Translations under genes and position numbers: made by a program
Shown: positions 17,447 to 26,006 of the stretch, piece by piece
Position numbering within the stretch: the stretch's first letter is position 1
Layout: every line of letters begins with the position of its first letter
Notes under the pieces: model-generated
Seen by the model: the letters and a program-made list of their open reading frames with translations, nothing else
What the model was told of the DNA's origin: nothing
Databases searched by the model: none
Source of the DNA: Hylemonella sp. UBA6679
Lineage (GTDB): Bacteria > Pseudomonadota > Gammaproteobacteria > Burkholderiales > Burkholderiaceae_C
Direction: 5' to 3'
NCBI GenBank assembly: GCA_002454975.1
Contig: DKJZ01000102.1
Location: forward strand, 8,669 to 72,668
Length of the DNA stretch: 64,000 bases

Positions 17447-17568
17447 GTGGTTTTCCTATGACAAATGAAAGGGGCTGCGCAGTGGCCAGCATACGATATC
17501 TGAGCGCCAAGGTCAGGCGCTCATGCATGGATGACCCCATAAGCTGTGGCTGCGGTGGGCGCAAGAAG

Positions 17569-17590
17569 CTAGGGCTAGGGCTAGGGCTAG
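17569..17590. repeat. Short tandem repeat, unit CTAGGG, 3.7 copies
   Basis: A 22-base run of the hexamer CTAGGG lies between the OYE start and the tRNA terminator. Too short and isolated to assign a role; a likely replication-slippage site. Confidence 0.85.
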
Positions 17591-17629
17591 TGCTTGAGAC
17601 AATGGGCGATTTAGGCGCCACAAAGAAGA

Positions 17630-17661
17630 AAGGACCTAGCTCCTTTCGAAGCTAAGTCCTT
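17630..17661 (-). terminator. Terminator downstream of tRNA-Pro
   Basis: In the minus direction AAGGACTTAGCT pairs with AGCTAGGTCCTT (one G-T pair) over an 8-base loop, followed by a T-rich tail. It starts 9 bases after the tRNA CCA end. Confidence 0.8.
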
Positions 17662-17669
17662 GATTCGTT

Positions 17670-17746
17670 TGGTCGGTGTGAAAGGATTCGAACCTTCGAC
17701 CCCTTGCACCCCATGCAAGTGCGCTACCAGGCTGCGCCACACACCG
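17670..17746 (-). tRNA. tRNA-Pro (anticodon GGG)
   Basis: Folds as a full cloverleaf of 77 nt including an encoded CCA. The 7-bp acceptor stem CGGTGTG/CACACCG, the T-loop GTTCGAATC and the anticodon stem CTTGC/GCAAG enclosing loop ATGGGGT give anticodon GGG. Discriminator base A. Its position after the MerR-type gene and ihfA is the usual one in Burkholderiales. Confidence 0.96.
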
Positions 17747-17803
17747 ATCGAGCCTCAAATTATAGCGGGTAAAACGCGCTGTTCTGCTCTGGGGATGAGG
17801 AAA

Positions 17804-18313
17804 TTAATATTCCGACAACAGTTCGCGGATCTCGAGCAACTCTCGGCGCACCGCCCCCCAGGTGGGTGAAGCCCGTGAAATCAGCGGCTCGTCTGGCAAG
17901 TCTTGCGCTGGCAGCCCTTGACGCTCGGTTTGTGCCAAGGCAAGGGCGAGCACGTCGTCGTCTAAGAATTCGTCGTCACTGGCAGACTCAGTCTGTGTGG
18001 CAGCTGCACTGCCCAGACGCTTGAGCTCGCGTTCAGCCTGCAACAGCTCTTGCATTTTGTTGCGCGCACCACTGATGGTGAAGCCCTGGTCGTAGAGCAA
18101 ATCGCGGATGCGGCGAATCATGAGCACCTCATGGTGCTGGTAGTAGCGGCGGTTGCCACGACGCTTCATGGGGCGCAACTGGGTGAACTCTTGCTCCCAA
18201 TAACGCAGCACGTGGGGTTTGACGCCACACAGCTCAGCAACCTCACCAATGGTGAAGTAGCGTTTGGCAGGAATAGGCGCCAAGGTGGCGGCGCGCTCAA
18301 AGGGTTCGGTCAC
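17804..18313 (-). CDS. MerR family transcriptional regulator (downstream of ihfA)
   Basis: The 169 residues begin with GTG. The N-terminal MerR helix-turn-helix KRYFTIGEVAELCGVKPHVLRYWEQEF and wing RRGNRRYYQHHEVLMIRRI are clear. After about residue 105 the protein becomes acidic and lacks the cysteine metal-binding loop of classical MerR, so the effector is unknown. The ihfA-merR-tRNA-Pro order is conserved in betaproteobacteria, but no target is known to me. Confidence 0.88.
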   Translation of the reverse strand: MTEPFERAATLAPIPAKRYFTIGEVAELCGVKPHVLRYWEQEFTQLRPMKRRGNRRYYQHHEVLMIRRIRDLLYDQGFTISGARNKMQELLQAERELKRLGSAAATQTESASDDEFLDDDVLALALAQTERQGLPAQDLPDEPLISRASPTWGAVRRELLEIRELLSEY

Positions 18314-18436
18314 AGTTTGCGAGACTCAAGAAGCAAGTGAGAGGGCATTTTTTCTATTGAAATCAATGCGCTGCATGCAGGGCCTAAGAGATTACTCTAA
18401 CTTCGGGTGATCGCCTAGGGGACGATGCAAATAAAG

Positions 18437-18766
18437 TCAGCTTTTGCCAGCGTCTTGAATTTGCTCTTTGAGCTTGCTGCTGGCGTGAAAGGTCACCACA
18501 CGACGCGCCTCGATCGGAATGGCCTCCCCCGTGCGCGGGTTGCGACCAGGACGCGGGGCTTTGGTGCGGATCTGGAAATTTCCAAAGCCTGAAATCTTCA
18601 CATCCTGGCCGTCAACCAAGCTGGTGGACAAGAGCTCAAAAAACGCATCCACCATGTCTTTGGACTCGCGCTTGTTCAGGCCAATTTGCTCAAACAGCAA
18701 ATCGGCCAGTTGAGCCTTGGTCAGCGCTGGGGTTTCGAGGCTTTCAACAGTGAATTCCATGGTCAT
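18437..18766 (-). CDS. ihfA: Integration host factor subunit alpha
   Basis: DNA-bending protein that pairs with IHF beta. The 109 residues carry LTKAQLADLLFEQIGLNKRESKDMVDAFFE, the GFGNF turn, and the arm motif RPGRNPRTGEAIPI with the intercalating proline. Its ATG overlaps the pheT stop (ATGA), giving translational coupling, the same arrangement as E. coli pheST-ihfA. Confidence 0.97.
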   Translation of the reverse strand: MTMEFTVESLETPALTKAQLADLLFEQIGLNKRESKDMVDAFFELLSTSLVDGQDVKISGFGNFQIRTKAPRPGRNPRTGEAIPIEARRVVTFHASSKLKEQIQDAGKS

Positions 18767-21204
18767 GCCCGCTGACGTGCGCCCAGTGCAGATACCAACT
18801 CAGCCAAGACCGCCGCCACGGTGGCGTCGATCTGCTCTTCGGTCAAGGTGGTTTGCTCGTTGCTCAGTTGCAAGCGCACCGCCAGGCTTTTCTCGCCAGG
18901 CTGCAAACCGCCTGCGCTGCCTGGCGCACTGCCCGCTTTGGGGCGGTACACGTCAAACAGCACCGCCTCGCTCAGCAAGCCGCCGGTGGGCGCCGCGTGT
19001 ATGGCGGCCATCAACGCGGCATGGCTGACGGATTCTTGAACGATGACAGCCATGTCGCGCTCCACCGCCTGGTGCTTGGGCACGCTCTGGAAGACAGGCA
19101 CTTGACGCGCGAGCACAGCATCAAGCTCAAGCTCAAACATCACCGGCGTTTGGCTGAGGTCGTAGCGCTGGCGCCACTGGGGGTGCAACTCACCCACACA
19201 GCCGATGGCTTGGCCCTCAATCACCACCCGAGCGCAGCGCCCGGGGTGCATGGCGGGGTGCTCAGCACGCTCAAACGTGGGGTTCAAAGGCGCAAGCAAG
19301 GCTTGCACATCGCCTTTGACATCGAAGAAATCCACCGCATCGTCGCCACCCGACCACTGCAGGGTTTGGCGTGGGCCACAGGCCAAGCCCGCCACACGCA
19401 TGGGCTGGTGAAAGCCTTGCACGGTGGTGTCGGTGTTGGCCACCGAGGCGTCACGCAAAAACACACGGCCAAGTTCAAACACACGCACGCGTGGGGCCTT
19501 GCGGTCGAGGTTGAACTTCAAAACCTGTAGCAAAGAACCCAGCAAAGACGAGCGCATCACGCTCATTTGGCTTGCAATCGGGTTAAGCAGCTTGATGGGC
19601 TCAGGGTTGCCTGCGAGTTCGTGCTCCCAACGCTCTTCCACAAAGCTGAAGTTGATGGTTTCTTGGTAACCCAGGCGGGCCAATGCGTGGCGCACCTCAA
19701 AGGCGGAGCGCTGTGCCTCATCGCGCAGCTTGGCCACGATGGGCGCTTTGGGCGGGGTGTGGGGCAAGTGGTCGTAGCCGATCATGCGGGCCACTTCCTC
19801 AATGAGGTCTTCCTCAATCTGCAAATCAAAGCGCCAGCTCGGTGGCGTGACCAGCAACTCGCCCTGCCCTTCTTGCACGGGCAAGCCCAAGCCGCGCAGC
19901 GCATCGGCGCATTGCTGTTGGCTCAGGGGCATGCCAATGATTTTTTCCGCACGGGCCACCCGCAGCGTGACAGCTTTGGCTTGGGGCAGGTTGACGATGT
20001 GGTCGTCCATCGGGCCCACGGTGGATTGCGCGGTGCCACATATGTCGAGCACCAACTGTGTGATGCGCTCAATGTGGTCAACCGTGGTGCTGGGGTCCAC
20101 GCCGCGCTCGAAGCGGTGGCCAGCATCGGTGGAAAAATTAAAGCGACGGCTGCGGCCTGCAATGGCAGCTGGCCACCAAAAGGCCGCTTCAATGTAGATG
20201 TTGGTGGTGTCATCCGACACGGCCGTGGCGTCGCCGCCCATGATGCCGGCCAGCGATTCGACCTGCTGCGCATCGGCAATCACGCCCACTTGGGCGTCCA
20301 GCGTGACGGTGTTGCCATTGAGCAGCTTGAGGGTTTCGCCAGCCTTGGCCCAACGCACATCGAGCGCGCCATGGATCTTGTCCAGGTCAAAAATGTGGCT
20401 GGGGCGACCCAACTCAAACATGACGTAGTTGGAAATGTCCACCAGCGGTGAGACGCTGCGCTGACCGCAACGCGCCAGACGCTCGACCATCCAAGCTGGC
20501 GTGCTGACCTTGGGGTTCACCCCGCGCAGCACGCGGCCAGTAAAGCGCCCGCATAAATCGGGCGCAGTGACCGTCACAGGCACGATGTCGGCATTGGTAG
20601 CAGCCACTGCTGGGAAAGAAGGCGCTTTCAAAGGCGCGCCGGTGAGGGCTGCCACTTCGCGCGCCACGCCATACACGCTCAGGCAATGCGCCAAGTTGGG
20701 CGTGAGCTTGAGGGTGAAGAGGGTGTCGTCAAGCTTCAAGTGTTCGCGGATGTCTTGGCCCACAGGCGCATCGGCTGCGAGCTCCAGCAAACCACCGTGG
20801 TCGTCGGCCAAATGCAACTCTTTGGACGAGCACAGCATGCCTTGGCTCTCTACCCCACGCAGCTTGCCCAACTTGATGGCAAAGGGTTTGCCGTCTTCAC
20901 CTGGGGGCAACTCGGCACCCACCAAAGCACAAGGCACTTTGATGCCCACGCGCGCATTCGGTGCGCCACAGACGATGTTGAGCAAAGCGCCCTGCCCCAC
21001 GACCACCTGGCAAACCCGCAGGCGGTCGGCGTTGGGGTGTTGCACGGCTTCTTTGATCTCGCCCACCACCACTTTGGCAAAGGGCGGGGCCACGGGGCGC
21101 AGCTCTTCAACCTCCAGGCCAGCCATGGTCAGGGTATCGGCCAGGGCTTGGGTGGTCAGGGGCGGGTTACAAAATTCTCGCAGCCAGGATTCTGGAAATT
21201 GCAT
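18763..21204 (-). CDS. pheT: Phenylalanine-tRNA ligase beta subunit
   Basis: The 813-residue beta chain of the tetrameric enzyme that charges tRNA-Phe. It has the N-terminal EMAP-like tRNA-binding domain (KVVVGEIKEAVQHPNADRLRVCQV, about 45-70), the B3/B4 editing region (with PSHIFDLDKIHG) and B5, and the C-terminal ferredoxin-fold anticodon domain (FQSVPKHQAVERDMAVIV onwards). The length matches the family. It follows pheS by 44 bases and overlaps ihfA. Confidence 0.97.
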   Translation of the reverse strand: MQFPESWLREFCNPPLTTQALADTLTMAGLEVEELRPVAPPFAKVVVGEIKEAVQHPNADRLRVCQVVVGQGALLNIVCGAPNARVGIKVPCALVGAELPPGEDGKPFAIKLGKLRGVESQGMLCSSKELHLADDHGGLLELAADAPVGQDIREHLKLDDTLFTLKLTPNLAHCLSVYGVAREVAALTGAPLKAPSFPAVAATNADIVPVTVTAPDLCGRFTGRVLRGVNPKVSTPAWMVERLARCGQRSVSPLVDISNYVMFELGRPSHIFDLDKIHGALDVRWAKAGETLKLLNGNTVTLDAQVGVIADAQQVESLAGIMGGDATAVSDDTTNIYIEAAFWWPAAIAGRSRRFNFSTDAGHRFERGVDPSTTVDHIERITQLVLDICGTAQSTVGPMDDHIVNLPQAKAVTLRVARAEKIIGMPLSQQQCADALRGLGLPVQEGQGELLVTPPSWRFDLQIEEDLIEEVARMIGYDHLPHTPPKAPIVAKLRDEAQRSAFEVRHALARLGYQETINFSFVEERWEHELAGNPEPIKLLNPIASQMSVMRSSLLGSLLQVLKFNLDRKAPRVRVFELGRVFLRDASVANTDTTVQGFHQPMRVAGLACGPRQTLQWSGGDDAVDFFDVKGDVQALLAPLNPTFERAEHPAMHPGRCARVVIEGQAIGCVGELHPQWRQRYDLSQTPVMFELELDAVLARQVPVFQSVPKHQAVERDMAVIVQESVSHAALMAAIHAAPTGGLLSEAVLFDVYRPKAGSAPGSAGGLQPGEKSLAVRLQLSNEQTTLTEEQIDATVAAVLAELVSALGARQRA

Positions 21205-21248
21205 GGTGAACTCGACTAAAACAGATCAGCGGGGCGTGAAGGAGGTGT

Positions 21249-22307
21249 TCAACGGAACTGCGACAAGAAGCGCACATCACCGTCAAAGAACAGGCGCAGG
21301 TCGTTCACGCCGTAACGCAGCATGGTCAGGCGGTCAGGCCCCATGCCAAAGGCAAAACCGATGTATTTCTCGGGGTCTAAGCCCATGTTGCGCACCACGT
21401 TGGGGTGCACTTGGCCTGAGCCTGCGACCTCGAGCCAACGACCGGCCAGCGGGCCGCTGGTGAACTGGATGTCGATCTCGGCGCTGGGCTCGGTGAAGGG
21501 GAAGAAGCTGGGGCGAAAACGCAACACCAAGTTCTCGTCTTCAAAGAAGGTGCGGCAAAAATCGGTGAACACAAACTTCAGGTCTTTGAAGCTCACCTCG
21601 GTGCCGATCCACAAACCTTCGCACTGGTGGAACATGGGCGAGTGGGTGGCATCGCTGTCCACACGGTAGGTACGACCTGGGGCAATCACCCGAATCTCTG
21701 GCATGTCGCCAGCAAACAAACCACCGGCGTTACCCGCGTAACGTTTGACGTGCTGCACCGCGTGGCGGATTTGCATGGGGCTGGTGTGGGTGCGCAGCAA
21801 ATTAGGCGCCTCAGCGCTGCCGCCTTCGACGTAAAACGTGTCGTGCATGGAGCGCGCGGGGTGGTCTTGCGGGGTGTTGAGCGCGGTGAAGTTGAACCAA
21901 TCGGTTTCAATCTCTGGGCCTTGGGCCACGTCAAAGCCCATGGAGCCAAAAATTTGCTCGATGCGCTCAAGCGTGCGCGAGACCGGGTGCAAACCGCCCT
22001 GCCCGCGTTGGCGGCCGGGCAAGGTCACATCCAACGCTTCGGCTTGCAATTGCGCTTGCAGCTCGGCATCGGCCAGGGCTTGGCGGCGCGCATTGAGCGC
22101 GGCCTCGATCGCTTGTTTAGCCAAGTTGATGGCAGCGCCGCGTGTTTTTTTGTCTTCAACGCTCAGGGCAGCCATGCCCTTCATGAGCTCGGTGATCTGG
22201 CCGGTTTTGCCCAAGTAACGGGCCTTGGCGTTTTCAAGTTCAGCCGGGGTGGGCGCCTGGGCAAAAGCCGCTTGGGCGCTGCTGACGATGGTGTCCAAAT
22301 CGTTCAT
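21249..22307 (-). CDS. pheS: Phenylalanine-tRNA ligase alpha subunit
   Basis: The 352-residue catalytic alpha chain. The N-terminal coiled-coil arm (ENAKARYLGKTGQITELMKG) is followed by the class II core: motif 2 FHQCEGLWIGTEVSFKDLKF and motif 3 GFAFGMGPDRLTMLRYGVNDLRLFF. I take the start at MNDLDTIV; the frame reaches further upstream but without family similarity. It lies downstream of rplT beyond a strong terminator-like hairpin, so read-through or a separate promoter must feed it. A leader peptide rich in Phe was not seen. Confidence 0.97.
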   Translation of the reverse strand: MNDLDTIVSSAQAAFAQAPTPAELENAKARYLGKTGQITELMKGMAALSVEDKKTRGAAINLAKQAIEAALNARRQALADAELQAQLQAEALDVTLPGRQRGQGGLHPVSRTLERIEQIFGSMGFDVAQGPEIETDWFNFTALNTPQDHPARSMHDTFYVEGGSAEAPNLLRTHTSPMQIRHAVQHVKRYAGNAGGLFAGDMPEIRVIAPGRTYRVDSDATHSPMFHQCEGLWIGTEVSFKDLKFVFTDFCRTFFEDENLVLRFRPSFFPFTEPSAEIDIQFTSGPLAGRWLEVAGSGQVHPNVVRNMGLDPEKYIGFAFGMGPDRLTMLRYGVNDLRLFFDGDVRFLSQFR

Positions 22308-22429
22308 CTTCTTGCTTTCTGGATCTCTGCGGTGCTGGCACTGCCAGCTCAACCAATGCGACGCGTGGCATCAAGTCATGGGGCTTGCTGAAACCTCATG
22401 GCTTGATGGCAAACGCTAGATAAGCGGTA

Positions 22430-22472
22430 AGCACAAAAACAAAGGGCTAAAGCTTAGTAAGCTCTAGCCCTT
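22430..22472 (-). terminator. Hairpin terminator/attenuator between rplT and pheS
   Basis: In the minus direction AAGGGCTAGAGCTT pairs with AAGCTTTAGCCCTT (one mismatch-type pair) over a 3-base loop, followed by TGTTTTTG. It ends the infC-rpmI-rplT group and may attenuate transcription into pheS. Confidence 0.8.
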
Positions 22473-22514
22473 GTTCAGACTGCATGGACTGCTACTGAAT
22501 CAGTAGCAAATCGC

Positions 22515-22874
22515 TCAGGCTGCCAGCTTGGCCTTGACCTGCTCGACGATGCCTGCAAAAGCAGCCATGTCGTGCACAGCGATGTCGGCCAGCACTTTGC
22601 GGTCGATTTCGATCTGGGCCTTTTTCAAGCCGTTGGCGAACTGGCTGTAGGTCAGGCCGCACTGACGGGCTGCCGCGTTGATACGGGCAATCCACAGCTG
22701 ACGGAAGACACGTTTCTTGGTGCGGCGGTCACGGTAGGCGTATTGACCAGCCTTCATCACCGCCTGTTTGGCGATGCGGAAAACATTGCCGCGGCGACCG
22801 CGGAAACCTTTGGCAAGGGCGAGAACTTTTTTGTGGCGGGCGCGAGCCGTTACACCACGTTTGACGCGAGGCAT
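22515..22874 (-). CDS. rplT: 50S ribosomal protein L20
   Basis: The 119 residues start MPRVKRGVTARARHKKVLALAKG, the standard L20 sequence, and contain GQYAYRDRRTKKRVFRQLWI. L20 binds 23S rRNA early in assembly and in E. coli also represses rpmI-rplT translation. It lies 24 bases after rpmI. Confidence 0.98.
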   Translation of the reverse strand: MPRVKRGVTARARHKKVLALAKGFRGRRGNVFRIAKQAVMKAGQYAYRDRRTKKRVFRQLWIARINAAARQCGLTYSQFANGLKKAQIEIDRKVLADIAVHDMAAFAGIVEQVKAKLAA

Positions 22875-22897
22875 GTGTTACTCCTTGTTCGTCTGAA

Positions 22898-23101
22898 TTA
22901 AATGCCCATGCCGGGCAACATTTGTGCCATGTGACCCATGTTGGTCTCATGCACTGCCGTTGCGCCACGCAAATGGCGTTTGTTTTTGGTGGTCTTCTTG
23001 GTCAAGATGTGACGTTTGAAGGCTTGACCGCGCTTGACGGTACCACCGGGACGAACGCGGAAGCGTTTTTTCGCCGCGCTCTTGGTCTTCATTTTGGGCA
23101 T
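22898..23101 (-). CDS. rpmI: 50S ribosomal protein L35
   Basis: The 67-residue basic protein has MPKMKTKSAAKKRFRVRPGG and KRHILTKKTTKNKRHLRG, typical of L35. Of two in-frame ATGs the second is chosen because GGAG is then spaced 7 nt away, and the product begins MPKMKTKSA as in the family. The C-terminal tail (HMAQMLPGMGI) is also typical. Confidence 0.96.
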   Translation of the reverse strand: MPKMKTKSAAKKRFRVRPGGTVKRGQAFKRHILTKKTTKNKRHLRGATAVHETNMGHMAQMLPGMGI

Positions 23102-23219
23102 GTTCATGCTCCTATTTTTTGTGCTCGTGAGGCGTTCGAAACCCTATTCGAACTTGTTGGCCCCGAGCCACTTGTTCAAATGACGAGGTTTTAATTCGTC
23201 ACTTGCTTCCAAACAACCG

Positions 23220-23816
23220 TTAGGCTGCCTGGTTCGCATCAGGCGCAGCCGGTTTGGCTGCACCACCGCTTTTCTTCTTGCCCGGCGCGATCATCATGAC
23301 CATTTGCCGGCCTTCGAGTTTGGGGAACTGCTCGACCACGATCAGATCCGCCAACTCATCGCGCATGCGGTTAAGCAGCGCCATGCCAATTTCTTGGTGC
23401 GTGATCTCGCGACCACGAAAGCGCAAGGTAATCTTGCACTTGTCACCCTCATCCAAGAAGCGCTTGATGTTGCGCAACTTGATGTTGTAGTCCCCATCGT
23501 CGGTACCGGGTCGGAACTTGATTTCCTTGACCTCGATGACCTTTTGCTTGGATTTCGCCTCAGCCGCCTTCTTTTGTTCCTGGTATTTGAATTTGCCGTA
23601 ATCCATCAACTTGCAAACCGGTGGGTTTGCCGTGGGGGAAATTTCAACCAGGTCCACATCCAGCTCACCTGCCATGCGCAGGGCCTCAGCCAGACTCACC
23701 ACACCGAGAGGCTCATTGTCAGGGCCTGAAATACGGACCTCAGGGGCCATGATTTCACGGTTCAAGCGGTGCTTGCGTTCTTCGCGCTGGCGGCGATCAC
23801 GAAATTCAGTAGCGAT
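23220..23816 (-). CDS. infC: Translation initiation factor IF-3, apparent AUC start
   Basis: IF-3 binds the 30S subunit and rejects wrong start codons. The core (VDLVEISPTANPPVCKLMDYGKFKYQEQKK and KITLRFRGREITHQEIGMALLNRM) is unmistakable. There is no ATG before residue 23. I place the start at an ATC codon giving ATEFRDRRQREERKHRLNREIM after the first residue: AAGGA lies 7 nt upstream and the basic N-terminus looks like family sequence. A TTG 17 codons further in lacks such a site. E. coli infC uses AUU, through which IF-3 represses itself; AUC would work in the same way. Length then 198 residues. Confidence 0.93.
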   Translation of the reverse strand: MATEFRDRRQREERKHRLNREIMAPEVRISGPDNEPLGVVSLAEALRMAGELDVDLVEISPTANPPVCKLMDYGKFKYQEQKKAAEAKSKQKVIEVKEIKFRPGTDDGDYNIKLRNIKRFLDEGDKCKITLRFRGREITHQEIGMALLNRMRDELADLIVVEQFPKLEGRQMVMMIAPGKKKSGGAAKPAAPDANQAA

Positions 23817-23897
23817 GGTTCAATCCTTCAATGTTTTTGCTACAAAAAGCGTAGCGCAAGCTGTCGCGTGGACGCGGTCAAATCGTGATCTTGATGC

Positions 23898-25823
23898 TCA
23901 AGCAACGGATTTGGTGGCGATGTCGCTGGCAATGGTTTGTACAAACGCATCGAGAGACATCACACCGAGGTCTTTGTTACCTCGGGCGCGCACGGCAACA
24001 GCGCCGGCTGCTTTTTCCTTGTCTCCTGCAACCAGGATGTAGGGCAGCTTTTGCAACGAGTGCTCACGTATTTTATACGTAATTTTCTCGTTACGCAGAT
24101 CAGTGATGACTCTAAGCTCTTGATTCGGCAGCGCTTTTCTCAATTTATCGGCAATTTCGCGACAGTAATCGCTCTGCGCATCGGTGATGTTGAGCACGGC
24201 GACCTGCACGGGCGCGAGCCAAGTGGGCAGTGCGCCGGCGTGTTCCTCGATCAAAATACCGACAAAACGCTCCAAGCTACCCAAGATCGCGCGGTGCAAC
24301 ATCACGGGGCGATGGCGGGCACCGTCTTCACCCACGTACTCGGCGTCCAAGCGCTCAGGCATGGAGAAATCAACCTGGATGGTGCCGCACTGCCACTGAC
24401 GGCCAATCGCGTCTTTGAGCGTGTACTCAATCTTGGGGCCATAAAACGCGCCGTCGCCCGGAGCAATTTCAAACGTGCAGTTTGATGACTTCAGGCTTTG
24501 CATCAAGGCGTGCTCGGCCTTGTCCCAAATCTCGTCCGAGCCGATGCGCTTTTCAGGCCGGGTGGCAATTTTGTAAATGATGTCGGTGAAACCGAAGTCT
24601 TTGTAGACCTTTTGCAAGAGCGTGGTGAAGTTCACGCACTCGTCCAAAATTTGGTCTTCGGTACAGAAAATATGGCCATCGTCCTGGGTGAAGCCGCGCA
24701 CCCGCATGATGCCGTGCAAGCCACCCGAGGGCTCGTTGCGGTGGCACTGGCCGAACTCACCAAAACGCAGCGGCAAATCACGGTAGCTCTTGATGCCCTG
24801 CTTGAAAATCAGGATGTGGCCCGGGCAGTTCATGGGCTTGAGGGCGTACTCGCGCTTTTCACTCTCGGTGGTGAACATGTTGTCGCGGTACTTGTCCCAG
24901 TGGCCGGTTTTCTCCCACAAGGTTTTGTCGATGACCTGCGGGCCTTTGACCTCTTGGTAGCCGTTGTCGCGGTAAACGTGGCGCATGTACTGCTCCACGC
25001 CTTGCCACACTGTCCAGCCCTTGGGGTGCCAAAACACCAAGCCAGGCGCGTGGTCGTCGATGTGGAACAAATCGAGCTCGCGGCCGAGTTTGCGGTGGTC
25101 GCGTTTTTCAGCTTCTTCGAGCATGGTGAGGTACTGCTGCAGCTCGTCTTTGCTGGCCCAGGCGGTGCCATACACACGCTGCAGCATCTCGTTGCGGTGG
25201 TCGCCGCGCCAGTAGGCGCCGGCCACCTTCATGAGCTTGAAGTGTTTGAGCTTGCCCGTGCTGGGCACGTGCGGGCCGCGGCACAGGTCTTCAAACTGGC
25301 CTTCGCGGTACAGGCTCACGTCTTCATTGGCCGGAATGCTGGCAATGATTTCTGCCTTGTAATGCTCGCCCAAGCTCTTGAAGTGGGCCACGGCCTCGTC
25401 GCGCGGCAGCACACGGCGCATCACGGGCTCGTCTTTGTTGGCCAGCTCGGTCATCTTTTTCTCGATGGCCGTGAGGTCTTCAGGCGTGAAGGGGCGCTTG
25501 TACGAAAAGTCGTAATAAAAGCCGTTGTCGATCACTGGGCCAATCGTGACTTGCGCCTCGGGGAACAGCTCTTTGACAGCGTAGGCCAACAAGTGCGCGG
25601 TGGAATGGCGGATCACCTCCAGCCCGTCGGCATCTTTGGCCGTGATGATGGACAGCGGGCTGTTGGCCTCAATGAGGTGGCTGGTGTCCACCACTTTGCC
25701 GTTCACTTTGCCAGCCAAAGCGGCTTTGGCCAAACCCGCGCCGATGGAAGCAGCCACCTCGGCCACCGTGACTGGGCCGGGGTAATCGCGGGTGGAACCG
25801 TCGGGAAGCGTGATCTGGACCAT
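23898..25823 (-). CDS. thrS: Threonine-tRNA ligase
   Basis: About 641 residues: N-terminal TGS domain (VQITLPDGSTRDYPGP), editing domain with HSTAHLLAYAVKELFP and its zinc/editing residues, class II catalytic core (motif 2 FGQCHRNEPSGGLHGIMRVRGFTQDDGHIFC), and anticodon-binding domain with YILVAGDKEKAAGAVAVRARGNKDLG. The start is at MVQITLPDG; another ATG lies three codons upstream, and the frame beyond that is not homologous. No ribosome-binding site is visible because a terminator-like hairpin with a T-run occupies that position. Confidence 0.96.
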   Translation of the reverse strand: MVQITLPDGSTRDYPGPVTVAEVAASIGAGLAKAALAGKVNGKVVDTSHLIEANSPLSIITAKDADGLEVIRHSTAHLLAYAVKELFPEAQVTIGPVIDNGFYYDFSYKRPFTPEDLTAIEKKMTELANKDEPVMRRVLPRDEAVAHFKSLGEHYKAEIIASIPANEDVSLYREGQFEDLCRGPHVPSTGKLKHFKLMKVAGAYWRGDHRNEMLQRVYGTAWASKDELQQYLTMLEEAEKRDHRKLGRELDLFHIDDHAPGLVFWHPKGWTVWQGVEQYMRHVYRDNGYQEVKGPQVIDKTLWEKTGHWDKYRDNMFTTESEKREYALKPMNCPGHILIFKQGIKSYRDLPLRFGEFGQCHRNEPSGGLHGIMRVRGFTQDDGHIFCTEDQILDECVNFTTLLQKVYKDFGFTDIIYKIATRPEKRIGSDEIWDKAEHALMQSLKSSNCTFEIAPGDGAFYGPKIEYTLKDAIGRQWQCGTIQVDFSMPERLDAEYVGEDGARHRPVMLHRAILGSLERFVGILIEEHAGALPTWLAPVQVAVLNITDAQSDYCREIADKLRKALPNQELRVITDLRNEKITYKIREHSLQKLPYILVAGDKEKAAGAVAVRARGNKDLGVMSLDAFVQTIASDIATKSVA

Positions 25824-25836
25824 GTTGCTCATTCGT

Positions 25837-25871
25837 GAAAAAGAAAAAGGCGCGGAAATCATCCGCGCCTT
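25837..25871 (-). terminator. Terminator-like hairpin immediately upstream of thrS
   Basis: In the minus direction AAGGCGCGG pairs perfectly with CCGCGCCTT (9 bp, 7-base loop), followed by TTTCTTTTTC. It ends only 5-14 bases before the possible thrS start codons. It could end the upstream reductase transcript or act as an attenuator in the thrS leader. Confidence 0.75.
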
Positions 25872-26006
25872 GCATTGAATTCCTGAGCCGACGATTTTAA
25901 CCTTGTCAGCAGCAGGCCGCCCTGCTTGCTGAGCCAGCTGCTGGGCACCTGGTTGCCACTTGGGCGCAAGATGCCGCAGGGCCGTCAAACCCAGGCGCAG
26001 AGCCCT

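Noticed and set aside
17569..17590. CTAGGG repeats as telomere-like or CRISPR-like array
   Set aside because: Only about four hexamer copies with no spacers; a simple slippage tract.
24498..25838. 446-codon plus-strand open frame opposite thrS
   Set aside because: Antisense shadow of thrS; no recognisable domain or ribosome site.
25824..26000. T-box riboswitch before thrS
   Set aside because: The leader lacks T-box sequence and specifier-loop features, and T-boxes are essentially a Gram-positive device; only the simple hairpin is supported.
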